Made by a program: the position numbers and the translations under genes
The notes under the pieces: generated by a model
Told to the model about the DNA's origin: nothing
Seen by the model: the letters and a program-made list of their open reading frames with translations, nothing else
Databases searched by the model: none
Origin: Pelomonas sp. BJYL3
Lineage (GTDB): Bacteria > Pseudomonadota > Gammaproteobacteria > Burkholderiales > Burkholderiaceae_C
Direction of reading: 5' to 3'
DNA: 64,000 bases
Assembly: GCF_027257975.1 (NCBI RefSeq)
Contig: NZ_JANZKX010000003.1
Coordinates: forward strand, 248,001-312,000
In this document: positions 43,012 to 51,202 of the stretch, piece by piece
How the letters are laid out: each line of letters starts with the position of its first letter
Numbering within the stretch: the stretch's first letter is position 1

Positions 43012-43018
43012 CATGGGC

Positions 43019-44104
43019 TCATCGGCTGCCGCCCTCGCCGCCCGGCCTCGGGCGCCCCAGCGCCTCCAGCACGGCCTCGCTGAAGCGCTCGGGATGGGTG
43101 TAGAACGCAAAATGGCCCGCCCCGGGAATCAGGAAGACCTGCTTGTCCGGCGCCTCCAGCGACTGCGCGTAGGCCCGCACCAGTGAGGTGGGCGTCACGC
43201 GGTCCTGCTCGCCCGCGATGAAGTAGATGGGCGTCCGGAAGCGGGGCTGTGGGCTGGGAGCCTGCAGGGACCAGAAGCCGGCCCCCTCGTTGCGCGCCAG
43301 CTGCTGCAGGGAGAAGCGGCTGCCGCGCACGAAGTGGTAGAGGTCTCGCAGCGAATAGTCCGGGCTGCCCAGCATGCCCCGCACGAAGCGGCCGGGGCCG
43401 GTTTCGCCCTCCATCATGCCGCCGTAGGCCCACAGCTTTCCGTACTTGGTGCTCATGCCGCGGACGGTGTCGGCGTAGGGCGGCTCGCCCAGGCCGGCGA
43501 GCTCACGCTCGGCGCTGTCGTCGTGTCGGGCGCGTGCCTGAGCCTGGGCCCAGCGGTGCGACTGCCGCTCCTGCTCGAGCAGGTCGATCATCTGCCCGGT
43601 GCCCACGAAGGCATGCAGGTTCTCCGGGTGCCGCCAGGCCTCGTGGATGCCCAGGTAGGCGCCCCAGGAATGCCCCAGCAGGAAGAGGCGTTCGCGCTGG
43701 AAGCGCCGGCGCAGGTGCAGCACCAGCTCGTGGGTGTCCGACTGGAACTGCTGCACGGTCATGGACTCCGCCGGCGTGCCGGGATAGGACTTGCCGGCGC
43801 CGCGCTGGTCCCAGTGCACCACCACGAAATGCTGTTCCAGCGCCGCCTGGAACTGCTGCGCGAAGCCCATGTAGGGGCTGCCCGGACCGCCATGAAGGAA
43901 AAGCAGCAGGGGCTTGCTGCGGTCCGCCCCGCGGATCAGAAGCCACTGCCGGCTGCCGCCCAGCTGCACAGCTTCCTGTAAGGCAATGGGCGCATGGTCC
44001 GGATCGGCAGGCAGCCGCGGCACCCGACCGGTGCAGCAGGCGGCGGGGAGGAGCATCAGCGGCGGCATGGCCAGCAGACGGGCAAGGCGCACGCGCCGGC
44101 TCAT
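43019..44104 (-). CDS. Alpha/beta hydrolase, probable lipoprotein
   Basis: 361 residues. The N-terminus has a basic start and hydrophobic stretch ending LLPAACCTGRV, a probable lipoprotein or cleaved signal. The hydrolase core shows the oxyanion-hole HGGPGSPYMGF, WDQRGAGKSYPG, nucleophile elbow GHSWGAYLG (Ser) and the late Asp/His in FIAGEQDRVTP and IPGAGHFAFYTHPE. The HGGPG/DQRGAGKS motifs place it in the proline iminopeptidase-like S33 group. An export signal suggests action at the envelope or outside. It is divergent from the LysR regulator at 44373, with short palindromes in the 268-nt gap (GATGGTCCCATC at 44301-44312, ATGGATCCAT at 44345-44354), so regulation of this gene by that protein is plausible. 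Confidence 0.9.
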   Translation of the reverse strand: MSRRVRLARLLAMPPLMLLPAACCTGRVPRLPADPDHAPIALQEAVQLGGSRQWLLIRGADRSKPLLLFLHGGPGSPYMGFAQQFQAALEQHFVVVHWDQRGAGKSYPGTPAESMTVQQFQSDTHELVLHLRRRFQRERLFLLGHSWGAYLGIHEAWRHPENLHAFVGTGQMIDLLEQERQSHRWAQAQARARHDDSAERELAGLGEPPYADTVRGMSTKYGKLWAYGGMMEGETGPGRFVRGMLGSPDYSLRDLYHFVRGSRFSLQQLARNEGAGFWSLQAPSPQPRFRTPIYFIAGEQDRVTPTSLVRAYAQSLEAPDKQVFLIPGAGHFAFYTHPERFSEAVLEALGRPRPGGEGGSR

Positions 44105-44372
44105 GGCGCGCTGGGCCGCCGCAAGGCCTTCGCAGCGCCGCAGGCCGCCGTGGAGCCCGGCCTCCCATGCGGTGCCCGGGCCCGACCGCCCGGCCGGGTG
44201 GACGGACGGGTGGGCCGGCAGGCGGGTGAGCACGGGCAAGGGTGCCGGAGGGCGGAAAGTGTGCGGGGCATCACGGGGACTCCTGAAGGCCGATGGGGCG
44301 GATGGTCCCATCCGGTTTTGAACATGACAATGCGCTAAATTCGCATGGATCCATCCATTTCTGGAAGCACCG

Positions 44373-45275
44373 ATGCCTAGCAGGCCCCTGAGTTGGGACG
44401 ATGTGCGCCTGTTCCTGGCCGTGGCGGAAGGCGGCAGCGTGAGCCAGGCCGCGCGCAGCCTGCAGCTGGGGCAGGCCACCGTCAGCCGCCGCCTGGCGGA
44501 CTTGGAACTCAGCGTGGGCGAGCCCCTGGTGACCCGCCGCGCACAGGGCTGCGAGCTCACGGCGGCCGGCGAGCGCCTGCTGCCGGCCGCCCAGCGCATG
44601 GCCGAGTGGGCCCAGGAAGCCGAAACCCGCCTGACGCGGCCGACGCACCGCCTCGAGGGCAAGGTCCGCATCGCGGCGCCGCCGGGGCCCGCCTTCGAGC
44701 TGCTGGCCCCGCTCGCCGGGCGCCTGCGCCAGTCGGCACCGGGACTGCAGCTGGAGGTGCTGGCGGGGGTGGAGACCCTCAGCCTGGCGCGCGGCGAGGC
44801 CGAGCTTTCGCTGCGCCTGGAGCGCCCCAATTCGGCCGAGCTGCTGACCCTGGCCGAACTGCGCTGCCCCCTGGCCGCCTACGCCAGCCCGGACTATGCC
44901 CGCCGGTTGCCGGAGCGGCCGCGGCCTGAGCAGGTCGACTGGATCGTCTGGGCCCCGCCCTACGAGCACCTGCCGGTCAACCAGGCGCTGGCCGCCGCCA
45001 TCCCTGACTTCCGCCCCGTCTTCAGCTCGGACGACTACCTCGTCCAGCTGGCCGCCTGCCGCGCGGGCGTGGGCGCCATGGTCCTGGCGGTCGCGCCGCA
45101 TGCTCACGCCCTGACACAGGGCCTGGTCCGGCTGGCGCTGTCGCCCGGGCCGACGGTCCAGGCCGAGCTCTTCCTCGTGGCCCATCGGCGTGCCGCCGAG
45201 CTGCCACGGACCCGGTTCGTGGCGGATGCGCTCGGCGCCGTCCTCCAGGACCTTCAGCACCAGGAGGCGGGCTGA
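44373..45275 (+). CDS. LysR family transcriptional regulator
   Basis: 300 residues, standard LTTR length. The N-terminal winged helix-turn-helix is clear: SWDDVRLFLAVAEGGSVSQAARSLQLGQATVSRRLADLE (about residues 7-45), then LTAAGERLL. The C-terminal effector domain (about residues 92-290) begins VRIAAPPGPAFELLAPLAGRL, in a pattern nearer the group of LTTRs that act on a single divergent neighbour. The effector is unknown. It is divergent from an exported hydrolase, its most likely target, and is followed after 28 nt by a large histidine kinase gene on the same strand. Confidence 0.93.
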   Translation: MPSRPLSWDDVRLFLAVAEGGSVSQAARSLQLGQATVSRRLADLELSVGEPLVTRRAQGCELTAAGERLLPAAQRMAEWAQEAETRLTRPTHRLEGKVRIAAPPGPAFELLAPLAGRLRQSAPGLQLEVLAGVETLSLARGEAELSLRLERPNSAELLTLAELRCPLAAYASPDYARRLPERPRPEQVDWIVWAPPYEHLPVNQALAAAIPDFRPVFSSDDYLVQLAACRAGVGAMVLAVAPHAHALTQGLVRLALSPGPTVQAELFLVAHRRAAELPRTRFVADALGAVLQDLQHQEAG

Positions 45276-45303
45276 GCCTGCCCAGCGGCAGGCGGCTTCC
45301 ACC

Positions 45304-48300
45304 ATGACATCCAACGAGCGTTTCCGCACACTGCAGCAGACCTTGTGGCGCATCCTGGCCCTCACCCTGGGCTATGCAGGCGTGGGCCTGCTGAGCCTGA
45401 AGCTGGCCATGGCGCCGAACTACGCCATCCCCCTCTTCCCCTCGGCCGGCCTGGCGCTGGCGGCCCTGCTGTGCTGGGGGCTGCGGGTGAGCCCGGGCGT
45501 GCTGCTGGGCTCGCTGCTGCTCAACCTGGTGCTGGGGGAGGAGCGGGGGCAGATGTCCTGGATGAGCTCCAGCCTGATCGGCCTGGGCGCCATGCTGCAG
45601 GCCGTGGCCGGCACCCTGCTGGTCCGCCGCGTGCTGCCCGGCACCCTGGTGCTGGTCGATCCCTGGGACCTGCTGCGCTTCAATGTGCTCGGCGCCGGCG
45701 TGGCCGGACTGATCAGCGCCACGGTGGCGACGCTGACCCTGCGCGGCGCCGGCGCGCTGGCGCCGGACCAGACCCTGGACAGCTGGCTGTCCTGGTGGAT
45801 GGGCGACGCGCTGGGCGTGCTGATCGGTGCGCCCATCCTGCTGTGTCTGATCGGTCGGCCGCATGCGATCTGGGCACCGCGGCGGCTCAATGTCGCACTG
45901 CCCCTGCTGCTGGCCACGGTCCTGATGTCCTACGGCACCCAGCTGGTCCAGTCCTGGAACTATGACGCGGCCCGCAATGCCTTCGAGCGCGAGGCCGACG
46001 GCCTGCTCGCCACCGGCAGGCAGGCCATCCTCCAGCCCCTGGTGCCGGTACAGGCCCTGGCCCTGCAGCTGGAGCAGGCTCCCGGCATGAGCCAGCAGAC
46101 CTTCCGCCAGGTGGCCGGCCCCTGGATCGATGACACCGTAAGCGCGCTGGGCTTTGCCGCCCGCGTCGAGCGCCGCGATGCCGCCTCACTGGATCAGGCG
46201 GCCGTTCAGGACGGTCTGCCGGACTTCCGCAGCCGCGACCGCCAGCGCCGCGGCGACGTCCGGCCTCCTGCCGACGAAGCCATGGTGGTGATACGCCATA
46301 TCGAGCCCCAGCAGCTCAACCGCGCGGCGCTGGGCACCAATGTCCTGAGCATCCCCCATGCCCGCGAGGCCCTGCTCGCGGCGCTGCAGGGCCACAAGCC
46401 CGTGGCCAGCGCCGCCTTCATGCTCAGCCAGTACGAGCAGCCGACGCAGGGCGTGGTGGTCTATCGCGCGGTTCGCCCCGTGATGGCGCCGGCGGACCGC
46501 GCACCGGCCGGCGTTGTCTTCTCCACCGTGCGGCCCGACCTGCTGCTGGCCCAGGTCCCGCAGTCACCCAAGGGCCTGCTGCTGTGCCTGCTGGACCGCG
46601 GCGACGGCGCGGCGCGCCAGCTGGCCGGCGCACCGGGCTGCATCGGGCGCCGGGCCGACCTGCCGCAGCGAGAGATCCAGATCGATTTCGCCGGCCGCCA
46701 CTGGACGCTCGCCGCCTACATGCCGCGCAACGACCTCGGCACCATCGCCAGCGCCAGCAGCCTGCCTTTCGTCGTCGTGGCCCTGTTCAGCACGGCCCTG
46801 CTGGGCGCGCTGCTGCTGAGCGTGACCGGCCGCACCAGCACCGTCCAGGCCCTGGTGCGCGACCGCACGGCGGCGCTGCGCCATGAGATCGCCGAACGCG
46901 AGCGCGCCACCGCGGCGCTGAAGGATCGTGAACGCCGCTTCAGCAACATCTTCGAGCACGCCCCCATCGGCATCGTCTTCACCGAGCTGGACGGTGCCGT
47001 GCGCGAGGCCAATCCGCGCTTCTGCGAAATGGTGGGCTACCCCCTGGCCACGCTGCTGGGCCGCCGCACCCTGGACCTCACCCACCCCGAGGACCGCGAG
47101 CAGGACAAGCGCATGGGCCAGGCCCTCCTGCGCGGCGAGTTCAGCAGCTACCAGCGCATCAAGCGCTACCTGCACCGCGACGGCAGCGTAGTGGAAGTGC
47201 GCGCCCTGGTCAGCGTGCTGCGCGACGAGGACGGCCAGCCCTACAGCCTGCTGGGCGTGGTCGAGGACATTGGCGACCAGCGCCGCCTGCGCGACCTGGA
47301 GCGGGCCCGCGAAGCCGCCGAGGCCGCCAGCGCCGCGAAGAACGAGTTCCTCTCCCGCATGAGCCATGAGTTGCGCACGCCGCTCAATGCCATGCTGGGC
47401 TTTGCTCAGCTGCTGAGCCTGGAGGGCCAGCCGCCCCTGTCGCCGCGCCAGAACGAATGGACCCACCAGATCCAGCAGGCCGGCTGGCATCTGCTGGAGA
47501 TGATCAACGACACCCTGGACCTCTCCCGCATCGAGAGCGGGGCCATGCGCCTGAGCCTCGACCGGCAGGACCTGCCGGCGCAGCTGCAGGAGGTGTCGGC
47601 GCTGCTGCAGGCCCAGTGGCAGCGCCAGGGCGTGCGCATCGAGCTACGCCTGGCGGCCGGCGCACGCTGGGTGCAGGCCGACGCGACGCGCCTGAAGCAG
47701 GTGCTGAGCAATCTGCTGAGCAATGCGATCAAGTACAACAGGCAGGGCGGCGAGGTGCGCGTCAGCAGCGAGGCCGTGGCGGGAGGCCAGATCGAGATCC
47801 GCGTGCAGGACCAGGGGCCGGGGCTCACGCCTGCCCAGCAGGCCCAGCTCTTCCAGCCCTTCAACCGCCTGGGCCAGGAGAACGGCCGCATCGAGGGCAC
47901 GGGCATCGGCCTCGTGATCTCGCGCCGGCTGGCGGAGCTGATGGGCGGCAGCCTGGACTTCGAGCCCGCGGCGCGCGATGGCAGCAAGCCCGACACCGGC
48001 GGCAACGAGGGCGACAGCAGCGGCGCCTGCTTCGTGCTGCGGCTGCCGGCCGCGGAGGGGCCGCAGGCCGCCGTCCATGAGCTGCCCGGCATCGCGCGGC
48101 GCAGCTATGCCCGCCGCGGCGAGCTGCTGTACATCGAGGACAACCCGGTCAATGCAGAGCTGATGCTGGCCATGCTGGCCCAACGCCCTTCCCTGCACTG
48201 CGAGCTGCGCGCCGACGGCCGCAGCGGCCTGCAGGCCCTGCGCAGCCGGCGCCCCGACCTGCTCCTGCTGGACATGCAGCTGCCGGACATGGACGGCCTG

Positions 48301-48495
48301 GACGTCCTTCGCCAGCTCCGCCAGGAGCCCGGGCTGGCGGACCTGCCGGTCCTGGTCGTCTCCGCCAATGCCTTGCCCGAGCAGCAGGCGGCCGCCCAGG
48401 CCCTGGGGGTGCAGGCCTATCTCACCAAGCCCCTGGACCTGCAGACCCTGCTGGCACAGCTGGACGCCCTGTTCGACGACGGCACGGCCCGCTGA
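45304..48495 (+). CDS. MASE1-CHASE-PAS hybrid sensor histidine kinase with receiver domain
   Basis: 1063 residues. Domain order: a MASE1-type membrane sensor of about 7-8 helices (residues ~15-200: LGYAGVGLLSLKLA, IPLFPSAGLALAALLCWG, then AGLISATVATLTLRG and WWMGDALGVLIGAPILL); a periplasmic CHASE-like domain (~220-470) closed by a helix (FVVVALFSTALLGALLLSV); a PAS domain with PAC (~540-665, FSNIFEHAPIGIVFTELDGAV); HisKA with phospho-acceptor H688 in SRMSHELRTPLNAMLGF; an HATPase with SNLLSNAIKYN and GTGIGLVISRRLAE; and a C-terminal receiver with D990 in LLLDMQLPDMDG and K in LTKPLDLQTL. It has no output domain, so it should pass phosphate to a partner not seen here. The stimulus is unknown. 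Confidence 0.94.
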   Translation: MTSNERFRTLQQTLWRILALTLGYAGVGLLSLKLAMAPNYAIPLFPSAGLALAALLCWGLRVSPGVLLGSLLLNLVLGEERGQMSWMSSSLIGLGAMLQAVAGTLLVRRVLPGTLVLVDPWDLLRFNVLGAGVAGLISATVATLTLRGAGALAPDQTLDSWLSWWMGDALGVLIGAPILLCLIGRPHAIWAPRRLNVALPLLLATVLMSYGTQLVQSWNYDAARNAFEREADGLLATGRQAILQPLVPVQALALQLEQAPGMSQQTFRQVAGPWIDDTVSALGFAARVERRDAASLDQAAVQDGLPDFRSRDRQRRGDVRPPADEAMVVIRHIEPQQLNRAALGTNVLSIPHAREALLAALQGHKPVASAAFMLSQYEQPTQGVVVYRAVRPVMAPADRAPAGVVFSTVRPDLLLAQVPQSPKGLLLCLLDRGDGAARQLAGAPGCIGRRADLPQREIQIDFAGRHWTLAAYMPRNDLGTIASASSLPFVVVALFSTALLGALLLSVTGRTSTVQALVRDRTAALRHEIAERERATAALKDRERRFSNIFEHAPIGIVFTELDGAVREANPRFCEMVGYPLATLLGRRTLDLTHPEDREQDKRMGQALLRGEFSSYQRIKRYLHRDGSVVEVRALVSVLRDEDGQPYSLLGVVEDIGDQRRLRDLERAREAAEAASAAKNEFLSRMSHELRTPLNAMLGFAQLLSLEGQPPLSPRQNEWTHQIQQAGWHLLEMINDTLDLSRIESGAMRLSLDRQDLPAQLQEVSALLQAQWQRQGVRIELRLAAGARWVQADATRLKQVLSNLLSNAIKYNRQGGEVRVSSEAVAGGQIEIRVQDQGPGLTPAQQAQLFQPFNRLGQENGRIEGTGIGLVISRRLAELMGGSLDFEPAARDGSKPDTGGNEGDSSGACFVLRLPAAEGPQAAVHELPGIARRSYARRGELLYIEDNPVNAELMLAMLAQRPSLHCELRADGRSGLQALRSRRPDLLLLDMQLPDMDGLDVLRQLRQEPGLADLPVLVVSANALPEQQAAAQALGVQAYLTKPLDLQTLLAQLDALFDDGTAR

Positions 48496-48633
48496 GGGCC
48501 GTTGTGGATGCGGCAGCTCGGAGCGCGCATTGCGTCGCACCCCAGGGCATTTCCATTGGCGGAGGTCCGGGCGGCCTGTGCACAATAGCCGGTGAAGGGC
48601 GCCCGCGCCCGCATCGTCCCGAGAACACCGTCC

Positions 48634-49134
48634 ATGACTTCGACCGAACTCGCCCCCGCTACCGGCACCGCCCTGGTGGAAACCGACAGCCCGGCTGCCG
48701 CCCTGCAGTTCCTGACCTTCCGCATCGGCGCGGAGGAGTACGGAATAGACATCCTCAAGGTCCAGGAGATCCGCTCCTACGAGGCCCCGACCCGCATCGC
48801 CCACTCGCCGAGCTTCGTGAAGGGCGTGGTCAACCTGCGCGGCGTGATCGTGCCCATCGTGGACATGCGCATCCGCCTGGGCTGCGAGGCCGAGACTAAT
48901 GCCTTCACCGTGGTCATCGTGCTCAACGTGGTGGGCCGCGTGGTGGGCATGGTGGTGGACTCAGTGTCCGACGTGCTGGAGATGGCCCGCTCGGCCATCC
49001 GCCCGGCGCCCGAGGTGGGCTCCTCCATCGACACCCGTTTCGTGACCGGCCTGGGCACCATCCATGAGCGCATGCTGATCCTCCTGGACATCGAAGCCAT
49101 GATCGCCAGCCCTGACTTCGGGCTGATGGACTGA
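48634..49134 (+). CDS. cheW: CheW-type chemotaxis coupling protein
   Basis: 166 residues, the normal CheW size. The two SH3-like subdomains are recognisable: QFLTFRIGAEEYGIDILKVQEIRSYEAPTRIAHSPSFVKGVVNLRGVIVPIVDMRIRLG, then VVIVLNVVGRVVGMVVDSVSDVLEM and ILLDIEAMI. CheW links chemoreceptors to the CheA kinase. No cheA, receptor or flagellar gene is present; its neighbours are a hybrid kinase and rpoH. The gene stands 138 nt after the kinase gene and is probably a separate unit. Solitary CheW copies are common in Burkholderiales. Confidence 0.95.
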   Translation: MTSTELAPATGTALVETDSPAAALQFLTFRIGAEEYGIDILKVQEIRSYEAPTRIAHSPSFVKGVVNLRGVIVPIVDMRIRLGCEAETNAFTVVIVLNVVGRVVGMVVDSVSDVLEMARSAIRPAPEVGSSIDTRFVTGLGTIHERMLILLDIEAMIASPDFGLMD

Positions 49135-49178
49135 GCAAAACCGATATAAATCAAGCACTTGGGGATTTTTCTCGACGA

Positions 49179-49205
49179 TTAGCACTCCTCGCATTTGAGT
49201 GCTAA
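49179..49205. promoter_or_regulatory. CIRCE operator (HrcA-binding site) upstream of rpoH
   Basis: TTAGCACTC (49179-49187), nine bases, GAGTGCTAA (49197-49205): a perfect match to the CIRCE consensus TTAGCACTC-N9-GAGTGCTAA. It overlaps a likely sigma-70 promoter, with -35 at or near TTAGCA (49179-49184) and -10 TAATAT (49203-49208), and ends 50 nt before the rpoH start codon. HrcA bound here would block transcription under non-stress conditions. Confidence 0.96.
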
Positions 49206-49208
49206 TAT
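49203..49208 (+). promoter_or_regulatory. Probable -10 box of the rpoH promoter
   Basis: TAATAT, 17-18 nt downstream of a TTAGCA/TAGCAC -35-like element that forms the left arm of the CIRCE repeat. The start site would lie near 49215, giving a leader of about 40 nt. Confidence 0.6.
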
Positions 49209-49255
49209 GAATGGGTCGAAGCTGATAAAGGCTTCACCGAAAGCGAGAACCATCC

Positions 49256-50170
49256 ATGTCCAACCAAGCACTGACTGTTCGCGATCCCTGGGCCCTGCTC
49301 CCGTCGCTGGGCAATCTGGACGCGTATATCTCCGCCGTGAACCGCATGCCCCTGCTCACCCCCGAGGAAGAGCAGGGCTTCGCCCGCCGCCTGCGGGAGC
49401 AGGGCGACCTGGAAGCCGCCGGCCGCCTGGTGCTCTCGCACCTGCGCCTGGTTGTCTCCATCTCCCGCCAGTACCTGGGCTACGGCCTGCCGCAGGGTGA
49501 CCTGATCCAGGAAGGCAATGTGGGCCTGATGAAGGCCGTCAAGCGCTACGACCCCGAGCAGGGCGTGCGCCTGGTGTCCTATGCCATGCACTGGATCAAG
49601 GCCGAGATCCACGAGTACATCCTGCGCAACTGGCGCATGGTCAAGGTGGCGACCACCAAGGCCCAGCGCAAGCTCTTCTTCAACCTGCGCTCCATGAAGC
49701 ACAGCCTGAAGGGCGAGGCGGCGGACGGCCAGGTGCAGCGCGCCAGCCTCAGCGAGGCCGAGATCGAGCACGTGGCGCGCGAGCTCAACGTCAAGCGCGA
49801 GGAAGTCCTGGAGATGGAAACGCGCCTGGCCGGCGGTGACGTCGCCCTGGAGCCCCAGACCGACGACGACGGCGAAAGCTTCGCCCCCATCGCCTACCTG
49901 GCCGACGACAGCCAGGAGCCCACCCGCGTGCTGGAAGCCCGTGGCCGCGACTCCATGGCCGGCGACGGCATCACCCGCGCCCTCGCGGTGCTGGATGACC
50001 GCAGCCGCCGCATCGTGGAAGAGCGCTGGCTCAAGGTCAACGACGACGCCTCCGGCGGCATGACCCTGCACGAGCTGGCCGCCGAGTACGGCGTCAGCGC
50101 CGAGCGCATCCGCCAGATCGAGGTGGCCGCGATGAAGAAGATGAAGAAGGCGCTGACGGAAGCGGCCTGA
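49256..50170 (+). CDS. rpoH: RNA polymerase heat-shock sigma factor RpoH (sigma-32)
   Basis: 304 residues. Region 2 is typical: LSHLRLVVSISRQYLGYGLPQGDLIQEGNVGLMKAVKRYDPEQGVRLVSYAMHWIKAEIHEYILRNWR. It is followed by the RpoH box AQRKLFFNLRSMK that separates sigma-32 proteins from other sigma-70 members. Region 4 ends in GMTLHELAAEYGVSAERIRQIEVAAMKKMKKAL, the -35-binding helix-turn-helix. It directs transcription of chaperone and protease genes. The CIRCE operator in its promoter indicates HrcA repression, so HrcA and sigma-32 control would be hierarchical. A strong terminator follows the gene. Confidence 0.98.
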   Translation: MSNQALTVRDPWALLPSLGNLDAYISAVNRMPLLTPEEEQGFARRLREQGDLEAAGRLVLSHLRLVVSISRQYLGYGLPQGDLIQEGNVGLMKAVKRYDPEQGVRLVSYAMHWIKAEIHEYILRNWRMVKVATTKAQRKLFFNLRSMKHSLKGEAADGQVQRASLSEAEIEHVARELNVKREEVLEMETRLAGGDVALEPQTDDDGESFAPIAYLADDSQEPTRVLEARGRDSMAGDGITRALAVLDDRSRRIVEERWLKVNDDASGGMTLHELAAEYGVSAERIRQIEVAAMKKMKKALTEAA

Positions 50171-50195
50171 GCCCAAGCCCTTCCTCGCCAACGAC

Positions 50196-50220
50196 AAGGC
50201 CCCTCGCGAGGGGCCTTTTT
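50196..50220 (+). terminator. Intrinsic terminator after rpoH
   Basis: AAGGCCCCTC (50196-50205) and GAGGGGCCTT (50208-50217) form a 10-bp stem, followed by T residues to 50220. Confidence 0.9.
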
Positions 50221-50418
50221 CGTGGGCGGCGTGCGGGGGCGTGGGGCCTTGCTGCCGGGGGAGGAGCGGCTGGTGGGTACGTCGAGACGGGTGGCGATCG
50301 ACCCGGGGCGGACGGTCGGCCGACGTGAGCAGCTCGCCCAAAAGCAGTCACCAAGCGCTTACGCTGGCATCAGCGTGACACTCCACTGTCCGCCATCTTG
50401 GAAGGCCTTCCGCGAGAC
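50221..50418. other. Non-coding stretch with repeat and hairpin at the edge of a lower-GC patch
   Basis: No convincing gene. The left part is GC-rich; from about 50340 the composition falls. It holds the first copy of a 13-nt direct repeat (CAAAAGCAGTCAC, 50339-50351) and a perfect hairpin ACGCTG-GCAT-CAGCGT (50361-50376), both lying downstream of the - strand gene that ends at 50419. Confidence 0.5.
50339..50351. repeat. 13-nt direct repeat, copy A
   Basis: CAAAAGCAGTCAC; identical to 50833-50845. Each copy lies on the 3' side of one of the two small - strand genes. Confidence 0.55.
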
Positions 50419-50820
50419 TTAGGACTCGTCGCGAGGTTGTGTATGGCCGGACTCTGCTGGGCGGGACAGGTACTTGGGTGGCAATTTAACGAGGCAGAAC
50501 ACCAGCCCGAGAGTCGCCAAGACCCAAGGCCCGAGCAGCCAACCTTTGACACTTTCCATCCCGAACTGCGACAGTCGGAATGCTATGTACGCCCACCCGA
50601 GCAGTACGGCCACTGCCAATAGTCGCGACTCCCGAACAGCCGGCAGAAGCGCCCAGCCCAATGCAAAAAGGCTAACGGCAGCACTCAATGCAAGGCCATC
50701 TCTGCCACTGCCGCCGCCAAAGAAGCCTGACAGCATGGCGAAAAAGATCGATGCTGTTGCGCCAAGTGCCGCCAGAACGGCACGCCCAAGAACATGAAGA
50801 AGCGTGGTCATGAGTCGCAT
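50419..50820 (-). CDS. Small membrane protein of unknown function
   Basis: About 133 residues from ATG 50820 (ATG 50811 also possible; neither has a good ribosome site). It has four hydrophobic segments: VLGRAVLAALGATASIFFAMLSGFF, LALSAAVSLFALGWALL, LLAVAVLLGWAYIAFRL and GPWVLATLGLVFCLV, then a short polar tail. No known family was recognised. Base composition is less GC-rich than the neighbours and third-position GC bias is weak, so the gene may be recently acquired. It sits with another small membrane-protein gene between rpoH and the cox locus. Confidence 0.55.
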   Translation of the reverse strand: MRLMTTLLHVLGRAVLAALGATASIFFAMLSGFFGGGSGRDGLALSAAVSLFALGWALLPAVRESRLLAVAVLLGWAYIAFRLSQFGMESVKGWLLGPWVLATLGLVFCLVKLPPKYLSRPAESGHTQPRDES

Positions 50821-50832
50821 AAGGGTACTTGG

Positions 50833-50845
50833 CAAAAGCAGTCAC
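50833..50845. repeat. 13-nt direct repeat, copy B
   Basis: CAAAAGCAGTCAC; identical to 50339-50351. Followed by a GC-rich stretch and the palindrome GCCGTTAACGGC (50872-50883). Confidence 0.55.
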
Positions 50846-50892
50846 TGATGGCCTGCCGCTCCTGGCCGGCTGCCGTTAACGGCATTGGGTGG

Positions 50893-51129
50893 TCAGACAG
50901 TTGCCCGTCGGCCTAGCTGGCGCCATGTCGTCCATCCTGCGAGGAGTCCGGCGCAAGGAGCCATGATGCATGCCAACGCAAATGCAGCCATACCCGGGAG
51001 GTCACACTGCGCATGCTTGGACGGACAGCGAAAGGCGTACGACATGATGGTGAAGGTGCCGAGCCCCGTCGTCGGTACTGACACCAGAGTGGCCAAAGAT
51101 GCGATCAGGAAGCGTCGAAAGGTACTCAT
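50893..51129 (-). CDS. Small membrane protein of unknown function
   Basis: 78 residues: MSTFRRFLIASLATLVSVPT opens with a signal-anchor-like helix, and MAAFALACIMAPCAGLLAGWTTW forms a second helix. Three cysteines (RCPSKHAQCDLPG and APCAG) are notable for such a small protein. No family recognised. Like its neighbour at 50419 it is in a lower-GC patch and on the - strand. It could be a remnant or a real small gene; confidence is limited because of its length. Confidence 0.42.
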   Translation of the reverse strand: MSTFRRFLIASLATLVSVPTTGLGTFTIMSYAFRCPSKHAQCDLPGMAAFALACIMAPCAGLLAGWTTWRQLGRRATV

Positions 51130-51202
51130 CGTTCACGCTCCATCGAGCCACGCTCGCGAACGTCTGCCGGGCGGTCCATGAGCGCGCCAGGCGCCTCCGG
51201 AC

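Noticed and set aside
42969-44830. Longer N-terminal versions of the hydrolase and UbiH-family proteins reaching back across neighbouring intergenic sequence
   Set aside because: Added residues are low-complexity, cross divergent genes and remove the signal peptide or the Rossmann start from the N-terminus.
48556-48586. TTGGCG ... CACAAT as a cheW promoter
   Set aside because: The spacing is 19 nt and both boxes are poor; too weak to report.
50872-50883. GCCGTTAACGGC as an integron attC or attI core
   Set aside because: The palindrome is perfect, but the RYYYAAC and GTTRRRY core sites with the right spacing are missing and no integrase gene is present.
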